This document shows positions 56,325 through 64,000 of a stretch of DNA of 64,000 nt, in pieces. The DNA is from Parahoeflea alexandrii (GTDB lineage: Bacteria > Pseudomonadota > Alphaproteobacteria > Rhizobiales > Rhizobiaceae). The position numbers were made by a program, and so were the translations under genes. Every line of letters starts with the position of its first letter. The stretch's first letter is position 1. The DNA lies in NCBI RefSeq assembly GCF_024105735.1, contig NZ_JAAAML010000001.1:1931809-1995808 (forward strand), written 5' to 3'. Under the pieces are notes generated by a model. The model searched no databases. It had not been told where the DNA came from and saw only the letters and a list, made by a program, of their open reading frames with translations.

Positions 56325-57155
56325 CTAGCGCTTGGCCACCGCATCAAATGCCATCAGCGTTTCAAGCAGCCGCGGCATTTCGCTGAGCGGGACCATGTTC
56401 GGACCGTCGGAAGGCGCGTTGTCGGGATCCTCGTGGGTCTCGATGAACAGTGCCGCGACGCCAACCGCAACGGCTGCACGCGACAGTGTCTCGACAAATT
56501 CACGCTGTCCGCCCGATGCACCGCCCTGCCCGCCGGGCTGCTGGACAGAATGGGTGGCGTCGAAGACCACCGGCGCGCCCATTGCCGCCATGATCGGCAG
56601 CGACCGCATGTCGCTGACCAGCGTGTTGTAGCCGAAGGACGCACCACGCTCGGTGAGCAAGACATTCGAATTGCCGCTTTCGGTAACCTTGGCGAGCACG
56701 TTCTTCATGTCCCAGGGGGCAAGGAACTGACCCTTCTTGACGTTGATGACGCGTCCGGTGCGTGCCGCAGCGATCAGCAGATCGGTCTGCCGGCACAAGA
56801 AGGCCGGGATCTGCAAGATGTCGACAACTTCGGCAACGGTGGCGCATTGCTCCTCGGTGTGGACGTCGGTGATCACCGGCAGGCCCAGTTCTGCCTTGAT
56901 GTCGGCGAACACCGTCATGGCCATGTCCAGCCCGATGCCGCGCTTTCCGCCCAGAGAAGTGCGGTTGGCCTTGTCGAAGGACGACTTGTAGACCAACCCG
57001 ATCCCGAGACCGGCGCAGATCTGTTGGAGCGAGCCTGCGATCTCGAAGGCGTGCTCGCGGCTTTCCATCTGGCAGGGACCGGCGATCAGGGTGATCGGCA
57101 GGTGATTGCCGATGCGGAGATCACCGACCGCGACGGTGGCGTTGGGAGCACTCAT
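56325..57155 (-). CDS. kdsA: 3-deoxy-8-phosphooctulonate synthase (KDO8P synthase)
   Basis: 276-aa enzyme that condenses PEP and arabinose 5-phosphate to KDO8P for lipopolysaccharide. Family blocks are [25 protein letters not shown] and [12 protein letters not shown]. It overlaps the VOC gene start side by 4 bases (it follows that gene). A terminator lies 30 bp downstream. In rhizobia kdsA is often near pyrG and eno, as here. Confidence 0.96.
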   Translation of the reverse strand: MSAPNATVAVGDLRIGNHLPITLIAGPCQMESREHAFEIAGSLQQICAGLGIGLVYKSSFDKANRTSLGGKRGIGLDMAMTVFADIKAELGLPVITDVHTEEQCATVAEVVDILQIPAFLCRQTDLLIAAARTGRVINVKKGQFLAPWDMKNVLAKVTESGNSNVLLTERGASFGYNTLVSDMRSLPIMAAMGAPVVFDATHSVQQPGGQGGASGGQREFVETLSRAAVAVGVAALFIETHEDPDNAPSDGPNMVPLSEMPRLLETLMAFDAVAKR

Positions 57156-58045
57156 CGGATTTCCTCAAAACAGTAGCAGGCGCCCTGGCCCGGCGCGGGA
57201 TCAACGATCAGCCGGCCTGCCACCTGCCTGACGGGAACCTCGTTTTTCAGCAACAGCGCCGATAGGGCTTGCAGGTCCGACACCCTGTAGACCAAGGCGC
57301 GCCCCAGCAGGCCGCGCTCACGAGACGGATCGACGATGCCGAGATGGGTTTCCAGACCGGCCTTGTTAAACACGGTGATGGTTGCGCCCTCGAGTTCGAC
57401 CGACATTCCGAACGAATTGGCATCAACCTCACGGTTGCAGGCCAATTCCTGGATGAAATACTGAAAATCCGTCGGATTGGGCTCGGACAGAATGACTTCG
57501 GAAATGCCAACAACCCCATTCGGGTGTGCGGTCAGCGCCGAACGGTCGGCCGCAGGCACATTGATCCGCTCGACGGCGAAGCCGAACAGGTCGGGCGCTC
57601 GCAGATCGGCGGCGAAGGAGAGCTTGAAACTCGGCGTGACCTCGGATCCATCCGGCAGTTTCATCGGCCGGGAGAAGGTGAGCATGTCGCCACCCGACAT
57701 GCCCAGTTCAACGAAACGATCGTGGTCCGCACCGGCGTCCTTCGAGCCGACGACGAGCGCTGAAAAGCCGTTGTCACTTCTGCGAAAGCGGTAGGCCTGA
57801 TCACGGGCGACGAAGACGTTGCCGCTCCTTGCGGCTTCCTCGCAGTCCTCACGCTGGGCAATGCCGAGCGGCTCGAGATAGGTGCCATCGGCAAAAAAGA
57901 CACAGGCATTCTCGGTCCCGAAAGGATGACGCGCATCGGCGGCCACGGTGAAACCGAGCGCGGAATGGCGGGCGCGCGCGGTGTCAAGGTCCTCGACCGG
58001 AAGCACGAGATGATCGAGAGGACGTGGGGTTCGCGGTGATGGCAT
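57152..58045 (-). CDS. VOC (glyoxalase-like) superfamily protein
   Basis: 297-aa protein with two VOC (glyoxalase/dioxygenase-like) halves. It starts with [17 protein letters not shown], a typical VOC domain start, and has FQYFIQELA later. Members bind metals and include dioxygenases and glyoxalases. No specific substrate can be assigned. The ATG at 58045 is chosen, and in-frame codons to 58396 are non-coding. It overlaps kdsA by 4 bases, so it is in one unit with kdsA. Confidence 0.85.
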   Translation of the reverse strand: MPSPRTPRPLDHLVLPVEDLDTARARHSALGFTVAADARHPFGTENACVFFADGTYLEPLGIAQREDCEEAARSGNVFVARDQAYRFRRSDNGFSALVVGSKDAGADHDRFVELGMSGGDMLTFSRPMKLPDGSEVTPSFKLSFAADLRAPDLFGFAVERINVPAADRSALTAHPNGVVGISEVILSEPNPTDFQYFIQELACNREVDANSFGMSVELEGATITVFNKAGLETHLGIVDPSRERGLLGRALVYRVSDLQALSALLLKNEVPVRQVAGRLIVDPAPGQGACYCFEEIR

Positions 58046-58217
58046 CGATGATTTGACTCCGTTCGGCCTTCCCTTACCAGCAAGCCCGGATCGGGTGCAA
58101 CTGCACTCGACCAAACGCCGCCGGCAACCGCGCGGTTGCACGATGAAAGCCGTCGCACCCTTGCAGGAATCGCGGCCAGGCGGTAATTGGTTAACGGGCT
58201 GAAAACGGGAGCTGGTT

Positions 58218-59087
58218 TTGACCGGACTGATTGCAGACGCGTGGCGCCGTTGCCGCTTGTACCTGACACTGATCGTGGTGGTCGGCACCGTTTCTGCCTG
58301 CGCTTCTTCGGGCGGCTCCATCGAAGACAGCGTCGCGCCGATTGCGCCGACAACGGAAAAGTACGCGGCCATCGTTGTCGACGCCAAGAGCGGCAAGATG
58401 CTCTATGGCGCCAACAGCAACGAGCTGCGCTATCCGGCCTCGCTGACCAAGATGATGACGCTCTACATGGTGTTCGAAGCCATGGACCAGGGCCGCGTCA
58501 GCCGAACGGATCTGATTCCGATCTCGCGCAATGCGGCTGCCCGCCCGCCCTCGAAACTCGGGCTGAAGGCCGGGCAGTCGATTCCCGTCGACACAGCGAT
58601 CCGGGTACTGGTGGTCAAGTCCGCCAACGATGTGGCAACCGCAGTTGCGGAATTTCTCGGCAACGGCTCGGAAGCGCGTTTCGCCGAGATGATGACGGCC
58701 AAGGCCCGCTCACTGGGGATGACCCGCACCACCTTCAAGAATGCCTCTGGACTGCCGGATCCCGGTCAGGTGACGACGGCGACCGACATGGCGCGGCTGT
58801 CGATCCTGTTGCGACGGACCTTCCCGCACTACTACGGCTATTTCGGCCAGACCGAAGTCACCGTCGCCGGCCGCACCATCAAGGGCCACAACAAGGCAAT
58901 GGAGATGATCCCGGGTGCGGACGGGCTGAAAACCGGCTACACCCGGGCGTCGGGCTTCAACCTTGCCACCTCCGTCAATCGCGGCGGCAAATCAGTGGTC
59001 GGCGTGGTAATGGGCGAAAACACGGCTGCCATCCGCAACGCCCGCATGGCCGCACTGATGTCGGCCTATGTGCGCAAGGCGAAATAG
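58218..59087 (+). CDS. D-alanyl-D-alanine carboxypeptidase, lipoprotein-like (S11)
   Basis: 289-aa S11 peptidase trimming D-Ala from peptidoglycan. The active-site motifs are all present: SLTK with S75 and K78, SAN at 135-137, and KTG at 238-240. The N-terminus has a hydrophobic segment and VSAC at 25-28, fitting a lipoprotein signal with Cys28 lipidation. The start is a TTG at 58218, with GGGAG upstream. It lacks the extra C-terminal PBP5_C domain present in the first S11 gene (1-754). It is divergent from the VOC gene. Confidence 0.92.
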   Translation: MTGLIADAWRRCRLYLTLIVVVGTVSACASSGGSIEDSVAPIAPTTEKYAAIVVDAKSGKMLYGANSNELRYPASLTKMMTLYMVFEAMDQGRVSRTDLIPISRNAAARPPSKLGLKAGQSIPVDTAIRVLVVKSANDVATAVAEFLGNGSEARFAEMMTAKARSLGMTRTTFKNASGLPDPGQVTTATDMARLSILLRRTFPHYYGYFGQTEVTVAGRTIKGHNKAMEMIPGADGLKTGYTRASGFNLATSVNRGGKSVVGVVMGENTAAIRNARMAALMSAYVRKAK

Positions 59088-59172
59088 GTCGACACCATCC
59101 CGTTCCATTGAGGCGCTGAAACGCACCCGACATCAGCATGAGCTGCCTTTGCAGTGTTGCCGGGTCTGCAGG

Positions 59173-59586
59173 TCACGGGCCTATGCAGGAAACACCAACC
59201 GGCGGCTCGTCCTCGATCTGCAGAAAGCCGATGCGCAGCGGCATGGCGTCGTGCTCGGCGTTCAGGAGCCTGATGACGGCGACCCGCATGGTGGCCTGGT
59301 CGTCGACAAGATCGATACGAAAGAGTTCACCGTCATCAAAGGCCTGCGCGATGGTGACGGGCTCGCCGGGCAGAGCCGGCTCTGTGGTGAATTCGCGCCC
59401 GGCGACGGACAGTTGCACCGAGAACACGTTTGGAACGGGTCCCGCGCCCAGCACGATATCCAGGCTCGAATCGGATTTCATGTCTGTACAGGAGATCGAG
59501 ACGGTCGCCTGCGCGGCACCGGCAGCGAATGATGCAAGGGCTGCGGCAAACACGGTCTTGACGATGCTTGACCTATTGATGGGCAT
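59173..59586 (-). CDS. Hypothetical secreted protein, 137 aa
   Basis: Not recognised. A cleavable signal peptide is predicted: basic start (MPINRSSIVK), hydrophobic core, and an AQA-TV site near residue 27. Two cysteines (ISCTD and the C-terminal VSCIGP) could form a periplasmic disulfide. The start is the ATG at 59586, with GGAGG 8 to 9 bases upstream. An in-frame start at 59637 would remove the signal from the N-terminus. It is convergent to the S11 gene. Confidence 0.75.
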   Translation of the reverse strand: MPINRSSIVKTVFAAALASFAAGAAQATVSISCTDMKSDSSLDIVLGAGPVPNVFSVQLSVAGREFTTEPALPGEPVTIAQAFDDGELFRIDLVDDQATMRVAVIRLLNAEHDAMPLRIGFLQIEDEPPVGVSCIGP

Positions 59587-59908
59587 CTTTTGATCCTCCT
59601 CCGGCGCGGTATCTCTCACGCCATCATCTCGCACCATTTCCCGCTAGACCGCGCCCCACACGGCAAGAGTGTCTCAAATTTTCGGGTTCGCGGCAAGGCA
59701 GCACGCATTGGCTCGGAAGCACGGGTGCGATTGCGCCAGGGCTTTCCAGGCGCATGATCTCTGGACGAACCGCAATGCTTCTGCCACAAGCCATCAGGGA
59801 CGCGACTGCCGTTAGTTATAGAACGGGGTCGGGCTGTAGATTGACGTCACGCAGCTGCCGCGAGGACACGCTGGCCGTCCTCTGTTTCACCTTGCCATTC
59901 GACCAGGC

Positions 59909-61309
59909 TCAAACAGTGGGTCGGGTTCCCAGTTCGTCCTGGCCATTGCTCGACAGCAGGTCGGCACCGGTCTGCTGCTCGCGTTCCTCATCGACCTTCT
60001 TCAGCACGGCTTCATCAACATGGGTGTTGGTAACCTCTTCGCCCGGCATCGTCTCGGCCGCGGGTCTGGCAGGTGCAGGCTTTGTCTCCGACTTAGCTCC
60101 CTGCTCTGCGATAGCCGGCAACGCGGCGCCTGCATCAAATCGCAGCCTGTAGATCGGTTCGGGAAGCGCGAAGCCAGCCGCCTCAAGCGCTGTCTTGACT
60201 GTGCGGATGGCCTCGGAGCGGGCTTTGAGAAAATCAGTCTCTGTCTGGTTGATCCATCCCGAGACGCCGATGACGACATTGGAATCGCCGACCTGCTCGA
60301 TCCAGGCGCCGGGTTCGGGCTTCTTGAGCACGAAGTCGAGGCCGTCGAGCGTCTTGTGACAGACCGCCAGCGCCTCATGCAGCACGCTGTCTGCATCAAC
60401 GCCAAGCTCGAAAGAGAAGCGGCGTTCGGGGTTTCGCGTGTAATTGACGATCTTGGCCTTGAACACCGTGGCGTTGGGTATGCGAATGTGGTTGCCATCG
60501 ATGTCCATCAGGATGGTGGCGCGGGAGGTGAGCCGGATGACAAAGCCTTCGGTGCCTTCCAGCGCAATGAAATCGCGCGGCTGAAATGGCTGCCGGACGG
60601 AGAGCAGGATCGAGGCGATGTAGTTTTCCACCGTGTCCTTGACGGCGAAACCGATGGCAAGACCGATGATGCCGACAGCGCCGAGAATTGTGCCAAGAAC
60701 CGCCGTGGCGCCGAGAATATCAAGCGCCATCAGCGCGCCGAACATCAGGAACGCCAGCCAGACCGTCTGACGCAGGAGATCGGCAATGAACGCGTTGGGC
60801 GTGAGCCAGTCCCACGGCTGCCTGCGGGTGGTGACAAACCATCCGAGAAGCCCGATCAACGCCCAGACAAGCCCTGCCACCATCACCAGCGGCAGATAAT
60901 CCAGTGTTTGCTGCAGCCGGCTTTCGAAGCGGCCGATGACCGGCTTGAGCCGCTCGGTCACCGCGGTCTGTTCGGTCAGCCGGTTTTCGATGGCGACCAC
61001 GCCGGAAACGCGGCTGACCAGATCCTCAGCCTTGTTGGCAGCAGCCGCCTCCTCCACCTGACCGCTCAGCGTGACCACACCTGAGCTGACCGATACCCTG
61101 ATCTGGCCCAAACCCTCTATTTCACGGAAGATGGTCTGAATTCGGGACCGGATTTCCGCATCGGTAATCACGCCCTCGCCGATCTCGATGGTCGGCCCGG
61201 CCGGCTCCACGGTTTCTTGCGCGTGGACGCTCGACCACGGCAAAGACAGTGCCACGACAAGAATGGCCAGGCGCACAGGGAAGCAGAGCAAGGAGAGGAC
61301 TGGCCGCAT
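59909..61309 (-). CDS. Mechanosensitive channel MscS with N-terminal BON domain
   Basis: 466-aa small-conductance mechanosensitive channel. A signal peptide (cleavage near SVHA-Q, residue 30) is followed by a periplasmic BON domain (about 48-115), then transmembrane segments (about 139-160, 178-200, 205-230), with the pore-lining helix in AVGIIGLAIGFAVKDTVENYI. The cytoplasmic beta domain follows, and a long polar C-terminal tail ends it. BON-MscS fusions are found in rhizobia. It would relieve turgor on osmotic downshift. It stands alone. Confidence 0.92.
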   Translation of the reverse strand: MRPVLSLLCFPVRLAILVVALSLPWSSVHAQETVEPAGPTIEIGEGVITDAEIRSRIQTIFREIEGLGQIRVSVSSGVVTLSGQVEEAAAANKAEDLVSRVSGVVAIENRLTEQTAVTERLKPVIGRFESRLQQTLDYLPLVMVAGLVWALIGLLGWFVTTRRQPWDWLTPNAFIADLLRQTVWLAFLMFGALMALDILGATAVLGTILGAVGIIGLAIGFAVKDTVENYIASILLSVRQPFQPRDFIALEGTEGFVIRLTSRATILMDIDGNHIRIPNATVFKAKIVNYTRNPERRFSFELGVDADSVLHEALAVCHKTLDGLDFVLKKPEPGAWIEQVGDSNVVIGVSGWINQTETDFLKARSEAIRTVKTALEAAGFALPEPIYRLRFDAGAALPAIAEQGAKSETKPAPARPAAETMPGEEVTNTHVDEAVLKKVDEEREQQTGADLLSSNGQDELGTRPTV

Positions 61310-61690
61310 TTTTCCGTCCTGGCCGCATGGCCTTTGTCTTGATGGGCGAGAAGCGGACGGAAACTCCGACCGGTGAGCGCCCAGACTAGACCGATTCGGC
61401 TGGGCGATGATGGCGCGCTTTGGCGTCTACTACAAACCGAAGCCCCGGCAGAGCGCCCGGCCAGGTTTCATCTGGCAAATGCCACCGCCAGAGCGTCGCA
61501 ATCACGTCCCCGGTGCCGCCAATTTGCCTAAACAGCGTGGCACGGCATGGCAGCGGCAGGATTGACGGTGACGCCAGCCACGATGCCGGGTTTTCTTAGA
61601 CGATTTTCAGGACCGGGACCGCAAAACGCGTCCGTATAAATGGCAACGACGGACGGCTCATCGGTCAACCGCAAGCAGACTGCGCGGCCC
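61310..61690. other. Gap between the MscS gene and pyrG
   Basis: About 380 bp holding the MscS promoter (minus strand). One minus-strand frame from inside pyrG to 61528 continues about 50 codons past the pyrG stop, but it has no ribosome site or recognisable family. I see no terminator or RNA gene. Confidence 0.4.
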
Positions 61691-63346
<1,656 letters not shown>

Positions 63347-63430
63347 TTAGAGAACTGATTCCGCCACCCCAAAATTCAGATGACGCATTTTAGCGGTGAA
63401 TAACAGAACAAGCGCCTGCAAAATCACATG

Positions 63431-63466
63431 AAAAAACCGGCGGAGGCTTTTGTGCCAACCGCCGGT
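63431..63466 (-). terminator. Rho-independent terminator after secG
   Basis: On the minus strand ACCGGCGG-TTGGC-ACAAAA-GCCTC-CGCCGGT forms an interrupted stem with one mismatch, followed directly by six Ts. It starts 18 bases after the secG stop and separates it from pyrG. Confidence 0.9.
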
Positions 63467-63483
63467 CAATGAATGGTCAGGCC

Positions 63484-63891
63484 TTACTGCCCGGAGGGAA
63501 CGTCCGAGCCGGATGGCACCGGCGCAGCCGGAATGTCGCCTGCAGCGTCTCCAGCGGGTGCCGTTTCCGGCGCGGAGGCAGGTGCAGGTGCGCCGCCCAA
63601 TTGGTCGAGAACGCCCGAGCCGGTGCCCTGGGTCTGGGCCGGAATCCGGTCGAGAATGTCTGTCGGGCTTTCGCTGTAGCGAGCCAGAATGCCAAGCGCC
63701 AGCGAGGTGATGAAGAATGCAGCGGCAAGGATGCCGGTGGTCCGGGTCAGCGCATTGGCGGCGCCGCGCGCCGACATGAAGCCGGAACCGCCGCCGATGC
63801 CAAGGCCGCCACCTTCGGAGCGCTGGATCAGCACGATGCCGACAAGCGCCAGCACGATCATGAGATGAATGACAATCAAAACGGTTTGCAT
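63484..63891 (-). CDS. secG: Preprotein translocase subunit SecG
   Basis: 135-aa inner-membrane translocase subunit. Two transmembrane helices are visible: about 3-21 (VLIVIHLMIVLALVGIVLIQ) and about 52-70. The conserved LIQRSEGGGLG and RTTGILAAAFF blocks lie between. The C-terminus is a long Pro/Ala/Gly-rich cytoplasmic or periplasmic tail, longer than in E. coli (110 aa) and common in rhizobia. An upstream gene, usually tpiA, would lie beyond the right edge. The 109 bp after it hold only its leader. Confidence 0.95.
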   Translation of the reverse strand: MQTVLIVIHLMIVLALVGIVLIQRSEGGGLGIGGGSGFMSARGAANALTRTTGILAAAFFITSLALGILARYSESPTDILDRIPAQTQGTGSGVLDQLGGAPAPASAPETAPAGDAAGDIPAAPVPSGSDVPSGQ

Positions 63892-64000
63892 CGGTTTCTT
63901 TCCTGCCCTTGTCAGGGCGTAATCTTTGTCCGGTTTGGCGGCTCTTTACACGAGGGCAGCCAGCTTTCCAAGTCCCGTCGGGGCGCAACAGGCCAAAGCG

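Noticed and set aside
61528-61690. Frame continuing about 50 codons past the end of pyrG on the minus strand
   Set aside because: It begins inside pyrG in another frame. There is no ribosome site at a later start and no recognisable family.

Overview
The window is about 62% G+C, gene-dense and almost wholly chromosomal housekeeping DNA. Gene order and content point to an alphaproteobacterium of the order Hyphomicrobiales (Rhizobiales), perhaps a Hoeflea- or Rhizobiaceae-like organism. Diagnostic blocks are dac-tmk-holB-metG-tatD, dusB(nifR3)-ntrBC-ntrYX-trkA-hfq-hflX plus mazG, eno-ftsB-pdhABC-lpdA-lipA, and an NAD-linked formate dehydrogenase operon. The genus is inferred from synteny and was not tested by any search.

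Layout. 1-6369 (+): end of a D-Ala-D-Ala carboxypeptidase, then tmk, holB, metG, tatD, a PhnP-like hydrolase and a YbaK deacylase. 6385-15000 is an accessory stretch: a CaiB/BaiF racemase-like protein, an unrecognised 311-aa protein, an M32 carboxypeptidase, an EamA exporter with a MarR regulator and twin palindromic operator, a decayed GFA-family gene, YqaA, LrgAB and a TPMT-like methyltransferase. 14950-21962 (-): LysR regulator and fdsGBA-fdhD-fdsD, with a textbook ATAG-N7-CTAT LysR box before fdsG. 22054-26384 (-): cysG-DUF2849-sulfite reductase-DUF934-ferredoxin. 26565-29215 (+): deaminase, GFA protein, mazG and an A+T-rich orphan. 29253-41630 (-): hflX, hfq, trkH, trkA, ntrX, ntrY, ntrC, ntrB, dusB. 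41808-42880 (+): ispF without ispD, then cinA. 42856-53704 (-): ratA/COQ10-like, lipA, small membrane proteins, lpdA, DUF465, SGNH hydrolase, HdeD-like protein, pdhC, pdhB, pdhA, ftsB, eno. 54302-56233 (+): a chemoreceptor. 56325-63891: kdsA, a VOC protein, a second D-Ala-D-Ala carboxypeptidase, a secreted orphan, a BON-MscS channel, pyrG, secG.

How the genes work together. The right half makes pyruvate dehydrogenase (E1 alpha, E1 beta and E2 with lipoyl domains, E3) next to lipoate synthase and enolase. The middle holds the two nitrogen-related two-component systems with potassium uptake and Hfq. The left-middle couples siroheme synthesis to sulfite reduction and, in a separately controlled operon, oxidises formate to CO2 with NAD+.

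I found no phage, transposase, CRISPR array, tRNA or rRNA. No clearly new multi-gene system is evident. The best leads are the two operator arrangements, the NtrX lacking GAFTGA, the stand-alone IspF, the decayed GFA gene and two orphan proteins.
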